DNA of 64,000 nucleotides from Afipia sp. GTDB lineage: Bacteria > Pseudomonadota > Alphaproteobacteria > Rhizobiales > Xanthobacteraceae. The stretch spans positions 744,001 to 808,000 of the forward strand of contig JANQAK010000003.1 of the NCBI GenBank assembly GCA_024707075.1. The letters run 5' to 3'. The position numbers and the translations under genes are program-made. The notes below the pieces were generated by a model that was not told where the DNA came from, made no database searches, and saw only the letters and a program-made list of their open reading frames with translations. Shown here piece after piece: positions 40,857 through 50,038 of the stretch; position 1 is the first letter of the stretch, and each line of letters begins with the position of its first letter.

Positions 40857-41435
40857 GTGCGGCTGATCCTTATCACTCTCGTCACATTGATGATCGCAAC
40901 CATCGTCGGCCTCGGCGCCACATGGATGACGGCGACGCGCGGCGTCAATGTCGGCACCATCACGATCGGCGCATGGACGGCGCGGCCGAAAACCGGAACC
41001 AGCGATATCGACCCCTACTCGCGCGCAACGGTTGCGCGCAGCGGCGAACTGCCGGTGGGGACCGGCGACGGCGTCATGTTCACCGCGACGAAGGATGATT
41101 CTGGCCGGCTGCTCAACGGGCAATGCGACGTGGTCGTGAAGGGCGTCACCCCCGCCGCACGGTTCTGGACCATGACGATCTACGACACCAAGGGGCAGCT
41201 GGTCGCCAATTCGCTGCAACGTTATGGTTTCACCAGCCAGGAAATTGTGCGCGGATCGGACGGCAGCTTCGAGCTTCGCGTCACCTCGCGTTCGCGCGCC
41301 GGAAACTGGCTTCCGACCGGCGGTCTCGACCGCTACATGCTGGCGCTACGACTATACGATACCCCGGTCGGCGTCGGCACCCGCACGCAAAAAGATGCGC
41401 CGATGCCCGCGATCACGACGGTGGGTTGCCCATGA
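40857..41435 (+). CDS. DUF1214 membrane-anchored protein
   Basis: The 192-aa protein starts with GTG (MRLILITLVTLMIATIVGLG, a membrane anchor). GVNVGTITIGAWTARPKTGT, DPYSRATVARSGELPVGTGD and FWTMTIYDTKGQLVANSLQRY are the usual DUF1214 blocks, found fused to or paired with DUF1254. Its stop overlaps the next start (ATGA), so the two halves are made together. Function unknown; possibly envelope-associated. Confidence 0.85.
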   Translation: MRLILITLVTLMIATIVGLGATWMTATRGVNVGTITIGAWTARPKTGTSDIDPYSRATVARSGELPVGTGDGVMFTATKDDSGRLLNGQCDVVVKGVTPAARFWTMTIYDTKGQLVANSLQRYGFTSQEIVRGSDGSFELRVTSRSRAGNWLPTGGLDRYMLALRLYDTPVGVGTRTQKDAPMPAITTVGCP

Positions 41436-41995
41436 TCCGCTGGCTGTTTGCGATCCTCGGCGGTGCCCTGCTCGGCGGAGTGGTCCACCTCGTCAGCGTG
41501 CTGGTGCTTCCGCGCGTCGCGACGCTCGATGCCTATTCGCGTCTCGCGCCGATCACAAAACTGAATGCCGTGACCGCGCTGCCGGCGGCAGTACCGGGCA
41601 ATTCGCCGATGCCCTTCATGGACCCGGCGTTCGCAAACGCCGCCTGCCGCTACGATCTCTCCACCGGGCCGCTCAAGCTCATCGTACCGGTGAGCCAGTC
41701 CTACACCTCGGTGTCATTCTACACGCGCAACGACGTCGCCTACTACGCGATCAACGATCGCTCTGCCGGACGGCGCGTCATCGAACTCGACCTGATGACC
41801 GAGGCGCAGCACGCCGAACTGCCGGAGGAAGAGGACGTCACCGCCGCCGACCGGCTGATTATCGATTCACCGACGACCACAGGTCTCATCGTCCTCAAGG
41901 CACTCGCCGCGGAGCCCGGCCTGATGCCGCAGGCGCAGGCTTCGCTCGCAGCCGCGAGCTGCGGGATACAGGCGGCGCCGGTCGCCGCCCGCTAG
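41432..41995 (+). CDS. DUF1254 membrane-anchored protein
   Basis: The 187-aa protein (MIRWLFAILGGALLGGVVHL) has an N-terminal membrane helix, RVATLDAYSRLAPITKLNAV, MDPAFANAACRYDLSTGPLK and VSQSYTSVSFYTRNDVAYYA, as in the short DUF1254 partner of DUF1214 proteins. Overlap of the two genes indicates one complex. It converges on the TerC gene. Confidence 0.85.
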   Translation: MIRWLFAILGGALLGGVVHLVSVLVLPRVATLDAYSRLAPITKLNAVTALPAAVPGNSPMPFMDPAFANAACRYDLSTGPLKLIVPVSQSYTSVSFYTRNDVAYYAINDRSAGRRVIELDLMTEAQHAELPEEEDVTAADRLIIDSPTTTGLIVLKALAAEPGLMPQAQASLAAASCGIQAAPVAAR

Positions 41996-42004
41996 GGCCG
42001 GACG

Positions 42005-42625
42005 TCATTTCAGGTGCGGCCAGATCTCCAAAGCGCCGCGATAGATCATTTCGCCCGCGATATAGAGAATGACCACGAGGCCGACATAGGCGATCCAGCG
42101 ATGCTTCTGGAGCAGCCGCGCGATGAACGAGGCCGCGATGCCCATCATCGCAATCGACAGCGCGAGACCGAAGATCAGCACGACGGGATGCTCGCGCGCG
42201 GCACCCGCCACGGCGAGCACATTATCCAGCGACATCGAGACGTCCGCCACAACGATCTGCCAGGTCGCCTGGGCCAGCGTCTTGGTCGGGGGAGCCTCCG
42301 GGACGCCTTCGATCGTCGCGTCGTCTGAATGGTGCGTGGCCGAGCGCAGTTCGCGCCACATCTTCCAGCAGACCCATAACAGCAGGATGCCGCCCGCCAG
42401 CAGCAGGCCGACGATGGCCAGCAGTTGCGTGGTCAATCCGGCGAAGACAATTCGCAGCACGGTTGCCGCAATGACGCCGATGAGAATGGCCCTGGTACGC
42501 TGCTCGCGCGCCAGACCTGCGGCCGCGAGGCCGATGACGATGGCGTTGTCGCCTGCAAGAACAAGATCGATCAGGATGACTTGAAGAAGTGCGGTCAGAG
42601 CTTCTGGGGTGAATAATTCAAACAT
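42005..42625 (-). CDS. TerC-family integral membrane protein (YjbE-like)
   Basis: The 206-aa protein has about six to seven helices and two related metal-site segments, LVLAGDNAIVIGLAAAGL and VVADVSMSLDNVLAVAGAAR, each with conserved Asp and Asn. TerC/YjbE-type proteins export manganese or help load exported metalloproteins. I looked for a yybP-ykoY manganese riboswitch in the 216-bp upstream region and found no convincing one. The gene ends 9 nt from the convergent DUF1254 gene. Confidence 0.9.
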   Translation of the reverse strand: MFELFTPEALTALLQVILIDLVLAGDNAIVIGLAAAGLAREQRTRAILIGVIAATVLRIVFAGLTTQLLAIVGLLLAGGILLLWVCWKMWRELRSATHHSDDATIEGVPEAPPTKTLAQATWQIVVADVSMSLDNVLAVAGAAREHPVVLIFGLALSIAMMGIAASFIARLLQKHRWIAYVGLVVILYIAGEMIYRGALEIWPHLK

Positions 42626-42841
42626 GTGCCGGGCTTCCCTTTGTTGTGGAAGAGCGGCCTCCTGTCACAGGCGGATACGGACGCGGTGCGATACGCGCCA
42701 CTTCATCGACTTGCTGAAAGCCGATGAATCACACGCGCCACACGGTTGTGCCGGAAATCTAAGGGGCCACTCCAATGGAAATTCCAGTCCGACATCACAG
42801 CCTCGCGGCTGCCAGAGGGGCCCGGCCTGGTAGTTCTGGTC

Positions 42842-43183
42842 TCAGTCTCTCCTGGTGCGTGTTTCGAATAGAAGTTCAAACAGTTGCGCGACCTGCTCCG
42901 GTTCGCCCATCACCGACGCGGCACAGCCGGTAATGACAAGGCCGCCGGCGACGTCCCAGAGATTCAAATTCTCCGTGTTCTTCCGGCTCCTGGTCGAGAA
43001 AGCCATCATGGCTGCCAATGCCGCTGCCGAAAAAAACAGCACGCTCAGCGCGGGCAGCACGAGGTGTGGCTCAAGCCTGTACACAACAAAAACCGCTGGC
43101 ACCGCGAGCACCATGCTCAGCACCACCAGAGTTCCAGAAGAACTTCCGAAAAAATCCTTTTGCGCGGCTGGGGAACCCGCCAT
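42842..43183 (-). CDS. Small two-helix membrane protein
   Basis: The 113-aa protein (MAGSPAAQKDFFGSSSGTLV) has two hydrophobic helices (about 17-36 and 41-63), a polar loop and a third weak one (DVAGGLVITGCAASVMG). No family is recognised. An ATG at 43204 could add seven residues. It follows the gene ending at 43307 by 124 nt. Confidence 0.65.
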   Translation of the reverse strand: MAGSPAAQKDFFGSSSGTLVVLSMVLAVPAVFVVYRLEPHLVLPALSVLFFSAAALAAMMAFSTRSRKNTENLNLWDVAGGLVITGCAASVMGEPEQVAQLFELLFETRTRRD

Positions 43184-43306
43184 CTCAATCCCCCATTGTC
43201 TCATGGCAAAGCAATTGTTCCAGCTTCAACAGAAACAACCGATCGCGCGTGCAGACAACGTGACCTTCAGCCGCGTGTCGGAACGTCGCATGAAAAGGAA
43301 ACGGGT

Positions 43307-44032
43307 TTAACCGCCGACGCGAAGCGCACGGCCCACAACGGGCGTCGCCTTGATCCAGACGTCCGACGCCCGCTGCGACAATTGTGCGATCAGGCGATCG
43401 GCGTCCGCCGCCATCAGGTCCGGCGCGTGGATCACCAGCCGCTCCAGCGCCCATCGATAGGACGCGACGCGCTGTTGCAGGCACTGCTGCACCCACTGCA
43501 CGACCAGAACGTTCTCGCGCATGCGCGCCTGCGCGTCGTCGTATTCACGCCGCGATGTTTCGATGATGCCGAGCGCCTTGTTGCGCTTGATGTCGAGATC
43601 GTTGACGCGCATCGCGACCGGAATGAACTGGTCCAGCATCACGCCATCGTTGCGGACGTCCTCGATCAGGCCGGTGTAAGCCGAGGTCTGTGAGCGGTGC
43701 GGCTCGTCGATCATCTGGCGTCCGTAGGCGGTGCGATCGAAAACCACCTTCTGCCGCCACGGCGCAGGTATTGTCAGATAATCGCCGAACACCGCCTTCC
43801 ACGCCGGATGAGAGTGCGGCGGCTCGATAAAGTAATAGGCCAGATCGCGCAGGTTTCGTTCTTCGTCGGTGAGCTGGAATTGCGAAGGACGGCCGCCGAG
43901 AGCGGTGGTCGCCTCGACGCCGACCCAACTGTGCATGTCCTCGTGATAAAAGGTCGAGCGCGTGCGGCCGAAGTCGTCGCTCGGGCAAGCGAGCGTTGCG
44001 ACGAATGGCAGGAGGTAAAGCGGATTACACAT
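43307..44032 (-). CDS. Conserved protein of unknown function, 241 aa
   Basis: A soluble protein, MCNPLYLLPFVATLACPSDD at the start, with many aromatic residues in the first half and a long helical second half (RREYDDAQARMRENVLVVQW). No signature is recognised, and there is no membrane segment beyond a weak N-terminal one. Codon use is normal for the window. Confidence 0.7.
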   Translation of the reverse strand: MCNPLYLLPFVATLACPSDDFGRTRSTFYHEDMHSWVGVEATTALGGRPSQFQLTDEERNLRDLAYYFIEPPHSHPAWKAVFGDYLTIPAPWRQKVVFDRTAYGRQMIDEPHRSQTSAYTGLIEDVRNDGVMLDQFIPVAMRVNDLDIKRNKALGIIETSRREYDDAQARMRENVLVVQWVQQCLQQRVASYRWALERLVIHAPDLMAADADRLIAQLSQRASDVWIKATPVVGRALRVGG

Positions 44033-44110
44033 CGCGGCCCGGTGTAGGAGTGTTGCGTCGCGAACTTGCGGCTGGGCGGGGCGTGAATGTCAAATCCACT
44101 CCACCGGTTC

Positions 44111-44317
44111 TCAGGAGCGCGCCCGGCGCCTGCGGCGACGGCCCGGAGCGGTCCCTTCCTCCGGTCCGATTCCACCGCTAGTCTCGTCAGCGTAGCGCTC
44201 GATTCGGATGGCGGGGAGAATCAGGATTGTCGCCGATCCCGCGCGCGGGGCCATGTTCACGTCCGGTCCGGCACGACGCGCCGCTGGATTCGCCGGAAAT
44301 TCAACAACGATGCCCAT
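44111..44317 (-). CDS. Small basic conserved-looking protein, 68 aa
   Basis: The product MGIVVEFPANPAARRAGPDV continues through ATILILPAIRIERYADETSG and ends in a block of arginines (GRRRRRRARS). The VEFP and ILPxIRIER words look conserved in type, although I cannot check. It lies divergent from the DUF2336 gene and would share the region with the CtrA box. A spurious ORF remains possible. Confidence 0.5.
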   Translation of the reverse strand: MGIVVEFPANPAARRAGPDVNMAPRAGSATILILPAIRIERYADETSGGIGPEEGTAPGRRRRRRARS

Positions 44318-44399
44318 TTCGATCTCTCCTGGCCGCGGTCATTCGCAATTCGCCGGCGACCTAGCGTCCTTGTGTGATGGTGATTAAGGACAATCATGG

Positions 44400-44414
44400 T
44401 TAACGGCTTATTAA
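44400..44414. promoter_or_regulatory. Full CtrA-type box TTAA-N7-TTAA
   Basis: TTAACGGCTTATTAA fits exactly the palindromic CtrA consensus TTAA-N7-TTAA, 46 bp before the ATG of the DUF2336 gene. A further TTAA lies at 44385. CtrA is the cell-cycle master regulator of these bacteria. In a high-GC genome a chance match inside a promoter is unlikely but possible. Confidence 0.6.
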
Positions 44415-44460
44415 AGAGGCCGCGATAACGTCGGTTCGAGACTCAAACTGCGTACCCGGC

Positions 44461-45459
44461 ATGACGACATCCCCGATGTTTCACGGCTTCGACGGCCTGA
44501 TGACACTGTCCCGGCGCGAAGGCGTAGACATACGCCCGACGCTGTTGCGCGTGCTGACCGATCTTTATGTCCAGACCAGCAATCATAGCCGCGACGAGGA
44601 GCGGCAGTTCGTCGAGCTGGTCTCACGCCTGATCGATGGGGTGGACGACGCCACCCGCGCCGCTGTGCGGGCCCGGCTTGCGGTCTACCCGGGCACGCCG
44701 CGCGAAATCGCCTGGAAGCTGCAACTCCGGCATAGATCCGACGAGCAGCCGCCCGCACGACACCTCCACCGGCCGCAGATCGAAGACAGATTCGGTCTCG
44801 ATCCGGCATCGGATCTGGAGATCGTATCGGAGCCCGAGGCGCCGGCCGCTCCCGCCACGCCCGCACCGATCATGTCGATGCAGCCCGACGATGCGGCGAA
44901 GCTGATCGAGATGTTTCTGGCTGCGGACAGCAGCTACCGCGCCCAGATCCTGCATGGCCTGACGGACACGCCGCTCAAGCCATCCACACCGGTCGATCCG
45001 CGCCGCGCCGCGCGGGCGCTCGCAACCCTGGAGCAAGCGGCAATGGCGGGCGACTCTGCCCGCTTCACGGCGGAGCTGGCCGACGCACTGATCCTGACGT
45101 CACGCGTCGCAAATCAGATCACCAGCGAGCCGGGCGGAGAACCGCTGGCCTGTGCGCTCAAGGCGCTCGGCATGCCGGCTGAATCGTACCAGCGCGTCTT
45201 GTTGTTTCTGAATCCGTCGCTCGGCGCGTCGGTGATGGACGTTTACCGGCTGGCTCGTCTTTACGACATCATCGAACCGCGCACCGCGCTGATCATGCTG
45301 GCTGCCTGGCGCGGCGCGGCGATAGCGGCCACACGTGCGAAATATCGCCCCACTCTCTACGACGACGAGCGCCAGCGCGCCCGCATGACCCCGGCGCAAT
45401 CGCGATCCACCGTTCAAACGGGAATGCCCATCATCACGCGCAACACCTCGCGCGGATAG
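44461..45459 (+). CDS. DUF2336-family protein
   Basis: The 332-aa helical protein (MTTSPMFHGFDGLMTLSRRE) has repeat-like helices typical of DUF2336: TDLYVQTSNHSRDEERQFVE, ELVSRLIDGVDDATRAAVRA, and later LACALKALGMPAESYQRVLL and SLGASVMDVYRLARLYDI. Such proteins are widespread in alphaproteobacteria and have no clear function. The start has a CtrA box 46 bp upstream, so expression is probably tied to the cell cycle. Confidence 0.8.
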   Translation: MTTSPMFHGFDGLMTLSRREGVDIRPTLLRVLTDLYVQTSNHSRDEERQFVELVSRLIDGVDDATRAAVRARLAVYPGTPREIAWKLQLRHRSDEQPPARHLHRPQIEDRFGLDPASDLEIVSEPEAPAAPATPAPIMSMQPDDAAKLIEMFLAADSSYRAQILHGLTDTPLKPSTPVDPRRAARALATLEQAAMAGDSARFTAELADALILTSRVANQITSEPGGEPLACALKALGMPAESYQRVLLFLNPSLGASVMDVYRLARLYDIIEPRTALIMLAAWRGAAIAATRAKYRPTLYDDERQRARMTPAQSRSTVQTGMPIITRNTSRG

Positions 45460-45473
45460 GCGCAGGTCTTAGC

Positions 45474-45821
45474 TTAGGTCTTGGCCAGGTCGAGAAAGTG
45501 CCGCCCCGCCCTGTCCTCGATCTCGACGATCCAGACATCCGGGTCGAAACTGATTTCCTTCGCCAGACGCGCCTCGATGGCCTGCTCGTCCACCGCCTGC
45601 GGCGGCGACATCGTGAATATGCGCTCGATCGGGCGGCTGTCGTCATAGGCGGTTTGCGGCGCGGGCACGAACAGCATCGCTGCGCCATCCATCAGGGCGA
45701 CCTTCACGAACACAGCGCCCGCCTCTTCCGCGCCGCGCCGCCGGACCGCGCCGAACACGCCGGCACTTTGGCAGCGCCGCAGGTAACCGGCGACCCATAT
45801 GGATGACTTCAGGCGAGACAT
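45474..45821 (-). CDS. DUF1491-family protein
   Basis: The 115-aa protein (MSRLKSSIWVAGYLRRCQSA) contains RRRGAEEAGAVFVKVALMDG, LFVPAPQT and EISFDPDVWIVEIEDRAGRH, the DUF1491 hallmark. It is a common single-copy gene next to a peptidoglycan-binding protein gene in this order of bacteria, and the two are close here as well. Function unknown. Confidence 0.85.
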   Translation of the reverse strand: MSRLKSSIWVAGYLRRCQSAGVFGAVRRRGAEEAGAVFVKVALMDGAAMLFVPAPQTAYDDSRPIERIFTMSPPQAVDEQAIEARLAKEISFDPDVWIVEIEDRAGRHFLDLAKT

Positions 45822-45881
45822 GAGGCTGAACCGATCGCATGCATGAGGAGACCAAGAGGTGCTACCATATTCGGGTCCCCA

Positions 45882-46040
45882 ATGTTCGCAGCCTTTCTTG
45901 AAACCCTGCCCTATGTGCTCGGCGCAGCGCTTTGTCTCTTCATGCTGAGAGGATTCTGGCGCGGATTAACGCTGCCCCCGCACAAGGAGGTACACGGTCC
46001 AGGCCGGAGCATTCACTGGTGGTATGGGCCGCGCGATTAG
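45882..46040 (+). CDS. Small membrane protein, 52 aa
   Basis: The frame from the ATG at 45882 (MFAAFLETLPYVLGAALCLF) has one hydrophobic helix, then RGFWRGLTLPPHKEVHGPGR and SIHWWYGPRD. The polar C-terminal half with W and H residues is more gene-like than random. It lies between the DUF1491 and peptidoglycan-binding genes on the other strand. No strong ribosome site is seen. Confidence 0.45.
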   Translation: MFAAFLETLPYVLGAALCLFMLRGFWRGLTLPPHKEVHGPGRSIHWWYGPRD

Positions 46041-46134
46041 CTTTTTATCTTGACGCGTTTTCTTCACGCGAACCGGTATCCATCCACGGGTCTCGCCCGA
46101 AGACATGCTTCGCACAAAAACGCTATACGCCCGA

Positions 46135-46749
46135 CTACTCGATCGGACGGCCGGTCAGAACGGTCAGATCGCGGATCAGCCGGTCGGACAATTGGCCGGT
46201 GACCGGCATCTTGCGATCCCGCTCGAATTTCTGGATCGCAGCCTGGGTATCGGTGCCAACGACGCCAGTCGTCTTGAGCTGGCCGTAGCCATACTCGGTC
46301 AGCGCGCGCTGGACGGCCGCAATACGGCGCGTCGAGACGATCAGATCGCCAACCGGATCATTCTTTGCAGGCACCGCCGCAGGCGGACGCTGCGCGGCAG
46401 GCGATGCGGCCGGCTTCACCGGCGCGGCTTCCACGGGCTTGTCAGCCACGCGTGCTTCGGCTTCCGCCGGGCGAACCCGTGGCAATGGCGCAGACACCGG
46501 CACGGCTGCCGGCATCTGCGAGACCGCTGCGGTGCTGAACATCGGCGACGGATGACGGCCGGCTTGCAAGAACATCGCATTGGTCACGATGGCGATGACG
46601 GCCGCCAGCGCCGCTGTGGCGGCCAGCGTATCCTTCGGGCTGTGCAGCAGAACGCGCATGATCAACCCGCGTTCCGGTTCAGCCGCGACCGTGGCAGCGC
46701 GCTTGCGGCGGCGGGGCTTCTCGTCATCCATGGCAGTCTGTCTAGGCAC
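46135..46749 (-). CDS. Membrane-anchored peptidoglycan-binding protein
   Basis: The 204-aa protein has a basic cytoplasmic start (KPRRRKRAATVAAEPERG), a membrane helix (about 43-60), a Pro/Ala-rich periplasmic linker and a C-terminal peptidoglycan-binding domain with VQRALTEYGYGQLKTTGVVG and DTQAAIQKFERDRKMPVTGQ. The ATG at 46731 (MDDEKPRRRKR) may be the true start. It overlaps or abuts the stop of the histidine kinase gene, so the two share a message. Confidence 0.85.
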   Translation of the reverse strand: MPRQTAMDDEKPRRRKRAATVAAEPERGLIMRVLLHSPKDTLAATAALAAVIAIVTNAMFLQAGRHPSPMFSTAAVSQMPAAVPVSAPLPRVRPAEAEARVADKPVEAAPVKPAASPAAQRPPAAVPAKNDPVGDLIVSTRRIAAVQRALTEYGYGQLKTTGVVGTDTQAAIQKFERDRKMPVTGQLSDRLIRDLTVLTGRPIE

Positions 46750-48573
46750 GTTTCTTCACCTGATAGTCTTGAGGTTCGGCGCGCGGCGGCGCGAGGGTCG
46801 CGATGTTGCTGGAAGTATCCTTCAATGGAGGCGTAAAGACCATCGGCAGCGCGACGGTCACCGTCGTGCCTTCGCCGATCTGGCTTTGAACAGTCATCTC
46901 GCCGCCGTGCATGGCCACAAGGCTCTTGACGATGGAGAGGCCCAGTCCGGTGCCTTCATGACGGCGCTGATAGGTCTTGCCCGCCTGAAAGAACGGATCT
47001 CCGATCCGCTTCAGATCCTCGGCGCCGATACCGACGCCGCTATCGATCACGCGAACCAGCAGCCGCGATCCTTCCACGTTGGCGCTGACGGTCACCGTGC
47101 CGCCGCGCTCTGAGAACTTGATCGCATTGGACAGCAAATTCAGGATCATCTGCTTGAAGGCACGCGGATCGCCGGTGATCTGCGGCAAGTCCGCCGGCGC
47201 GCGGGTGACGATATCGATGCCGTTTTCGCGCGCCTTCAGAACCATCAGGTTGCAGCAACTGATCAGGGAGTCGCGCGGGGTGAACAGTTCCGGAAGAATC
47301 TCGAAGTTGCCGCTTTCCATCTTCGACATATCGAGAATGCCGTTCACCACCGACAGCAAATGCAGCCCGGATTCATTGATCAACTGCGCATATTCCTGCC
47401 TGCGCGCCGCGTCGATCATCATTTCGTTCTCGCGCACGATCATTTCCGAGAAGCCGATAATGGCGTTCAGCGGGGTGCGCAGCTCATGACTCATGGTGGC
47501 GAGGAATCGCGACTTCGACGCGCCCGCGCGTTCGGCTTCCGTCCGCGCCATCTCGAGCGCCTGTTCCTGGGTCTTGCGCTCGGTCACGTCGCGCATCACC
47601 GCGACCACCTCAACGCCTGGATTTGTCAGCGGCCGCGACGCCGCATCGATCGGACGGCAGCGCATTTCAATCCAGATGAACTCGCCAGACGACGTTCGTT
47701 CCTGATCGTGAGCCTGCCCGGTATGGCGCCTCACGCGGAATTCGACGCTGCGTTCGGCGCCGCTGCGGGCGGCTTCCGACAAAGCGGTGAGATAGGCCGG
47801 CCGGTCGGCTACATGGACACGATCGAACAGGCCATGCTCCAGCAGCAGCGCCGCCGGTGTCCCGAGCAACGCCTCCGCCGCAGGGGAGATGAACTGAATG
47901 GCGCCATTGCGGCTATGCCTGGAGATGACGTCGCTGATATTATGCGCAAGAAGACGATAACGCTCTTCCTCGACCAACAGCAATTTTCTGCTGGTCTGCG
48001 CCAGCGCCTCGGCGCTGAACGCCAGAGCGGATGCGTACATCGTCGCGGTCGCGATGCCGAGCGCCGCGAACAGCGAACCGTACTGGGCGGGCACCCTCGA
48101 GACCGGCAAGGCTCCGAAGGCCTCTATCACGACAAGGCCGAGCGCGCAGCCAAGCGCCAGAACAACGGCGATCGCGACAGCGCGCCGCGACGTCGAGAGC
48201 GCCGCGTCGAGCGGAACAGCCACGAGCCAGATCGCCGCGAATGATGAAATCCCCCGGTGGCGATGCAGACCGCCGTCACCACAGCCGCAAGCGCGATCGA
48301 GGAAAGAATGTGCGCGCGTACATAGTGGCCCGTGCGCGACAGATAATATGAAACAAGAATGGGAGCGATCAGCCACGCAAACACCATGACTTCGATTTCT
48401 TGCGGCGCTCCGCGCAGCGCAAGATAGACCGGGAGCATGGCAAGCGCGGCAAGCCCGCCCAGCAGCCTCGGCCCGATAAAGGCACGGTGGCGGGCAGCCG
48501 TCATCAGATCCCGCCGCGCGGATGGATGCAGCAGCGAGTCGAGATGATCGCGTATGATGCCAGACAGTCTCAC
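46742..48573 (-). pseudogene. DivJ-like PAS sensor histidine kinase, frameshifted after the third helix
   Basis: One frame opens at 48573 (MRLSGIIRDHLDSLLHPSAR) and covers three membrane helices up to AAVVTAVCIATGG. The sense then moves to another frame with ISSFAAIWLVAVPLDAALST, further helices, a PAS domain (LLAHNISDVISRHSRNGAIQ, HGLFDRVHVADRPAYL), the H box SHELRTPLNAIIGFSEMIV, NLLSNAIKFSERGG and GTGLGLSIVKSLVAMHGGE. The joint is a GGGGG run at about 48250, and one G too few explains it. The PAS/kinase pattern resembles rhizobial DivJ, the kinase for DivK. Without a correction the kinase would lack its membrane start. Confidence 0.8.
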
Positions 48574-49028
48574 GTTGTTCTCACCGTTCGGCCGGTCGTC
48601 GTATCGACAGCCGGAACGCCCCCGTTTTTCGTTTGCGGGATCGTGTCAGAGCGAACTTAAGCGAACACTAAGGTGCGCACGCTGATCGCGAGTTGCATCG
48701 GCGGATACGCGGTTTTCGCGCACAATGAGGGATTTCATTCAACCGGAATGGTGAACGTAACGTTTCCATGCCGGATCGTTATGGTTTCGAAATCGTGCAC
48801 GCCCGGCGATGGACCCAGAGCGACATCGGCACGGTTCGAAACAAAACATCCGCTCATCAATTGAAAATTTACGCCAAATCAAACCATTCAAATTTTAAAC
48901 ATTGCTCGAACCGGAGATTTATCCGCACCTGATAAGATAGGCGACGATTGCGAAACTCAATCGCGACGGGGCGGAGCGCTTCAAGACGGATGAAGCAGCT
49001 CCGGTGAATGAGACGGACGGGGTGTGAG
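48574..49028. other. Intergenic region between DivJ-like kinase and DUF5330 genes
   Basis: The 455 bp between divergent genes includes an A+T-rich block (about 48855-48905, with AAAATTTACGCC and CAAATTTTAAACATTG). It should hold both promoters. Minus-strand frames across it look non-coding, with Pro/Arg-rich shadows of the opposite strand. No RNA gene or known operator is seen. Confidence 0.4.
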
Positions 49029-49493
49029 ATGTTTTTCCTGCTTCGCATGGCGTTCTGGCTGGGGCTGGTGCTCGTGCTGCTGCCGACAGACAAGACGCCT
49101 GATTCGGACAAGGGTCCGCAGATCGGCGCATCGGATGCCATTTCGGCCGCCACCGCCGCCGTGTCGGACATGAGCCAGTTCTGCAATCGTCAGCCGGCGG
49201 CGTGCACCGTGGGCGGACAGGCAGCGACAGTGATCGGCGCGCGCGCGCAATCGGGCGCCAAGAAAGTCTATCAGTTCATCACCGACAAGACCGAGAAGAA
49301 CGAAACCAGGACGCCTGACGCCGTGGAGAAATCCAGCAAGAAGGCACCGGATCACACCGGCTCGATCGGAACGTCATATGACACTTATCCGGCGGACTCG
49401 CAGAGCATGGCGATCACGCAGCAGACACTGACGCAGGACGATCTTGCGATCGACTGGCAGCCGGCGACACCGGAAACAATTCCGGCTCAATAA
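49029..49493 (+). CDS. DUF5330-family small exported or membrane protein
   Basis: The 154-aa protein (MFFLLRMAFWLGLVLVLLPT) has an N-terminal hydrophobic segment, then ISAATAAVSDMSQFCNRQPA and TVGGQAATVIGARAQSGAKK, the DUF5330 core with two cysteines around FC and AC. The remainder is polar and variable. It is a common gene in this bacterial order. GAG precedes the ATG. It lies upstream of sufE without overlap. Confidence 0.8.
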   Translation: MFFLLRMAFWLGLVLVLLPTDKTPDSDKGPQIGASDAISAATAAVSDMSQFCNRQPAACTVGGQAATVIGARAQSGAKKVYQFITDKTEKNETRTPDAVEKSSKKAPDHTGSIGTSYDTYPADSQSMAITQQTLTQDDLAIDWQPATPETIPAQ

Positions 49494-49608
49494 AAGTCGT
49501 TGGACGGGTGGTTTTCGGGCCGGAAAGGCCCGGAACTTATGGCTATCGACGCCCCGCGATCTCATATAAGGCTCGTGCCGAAAGCCGGACACGAATTTGC
49601 GGGCCGCC

Positions 49609-50034
49609 ATGACCATCGACGACATCAGGGACAATTTCGAGCTGCTGGAAGAGTGGGATGACCGCTATCGGTATGTCATCGAGCTTGGCCGCACGCTGAC
49701 CCCGATGTCCGATGCCGAGCATTCCGCCGAGAATAAGGTCCAAGGCTGTGCCAGTCAGGTCTGGCTGTCGCGCGAAATCGACCGCTCCGGCAGTGAGCCC
49801 GTGCTGAATTTCAAGGGCGACAGCGACGCCCACATCGTGCGCGGGCTGATCGCGATCCTGCTGTCGATCCAGTCCGGCCGCACGGCGCGCGAGATTCTGG
49901 ATGCCGATCCCATCGCGACCTTCGACCAACTCGGATTTCGCGAGCACCTGACGCCGCAACGCTCCAACGGTTTGCGGGCGATGGTGGAGCGGATCAAGAA
50001 GGACGCCAGCGAAGCGCTGGCGTCCGCCTCATAA
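49609..50034 (+). CDS. sufE: SufE-type cysteine-desulfurase activator
   Basis: The 141-aa protein from the ATG at 49609 (MTIDDIRDNFELLEEWDDRY) contains the sulfur-accepting cysteine in NKVQGCASQVWLS, and GLIAILLSIQSGRTAREILD after it, the classical SufE signature. It takes persulfide sulfur from SufS and passes it to the Fe-S scaffold. It is not with suf genes here, which is usual in this group. Confidence 0.9.
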   Translation: MTIDDIRDNFELLEEWDDRYRYVIELGRTLTPMSDAEHSAENKVQGCASQVWLSREIDRSGSEPVLNFKGDSDAHIVRGLIAILLSIQSGRTAREILDADPIATFDQLGFREHLTPQRSNGLRAMVERIKKDASEALASAS

Positions 50035-50038
50035 GTAA

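Noticed and set aside
42626-42841. Possible manganese riboswitch (yybP-ykoY type) before the TerC gene
   Set aside because: Such riboswitches often precede TerC-family genes, but I could not find the conserved loop words of the class in the minus-strand sequence. A covariance search would decide.
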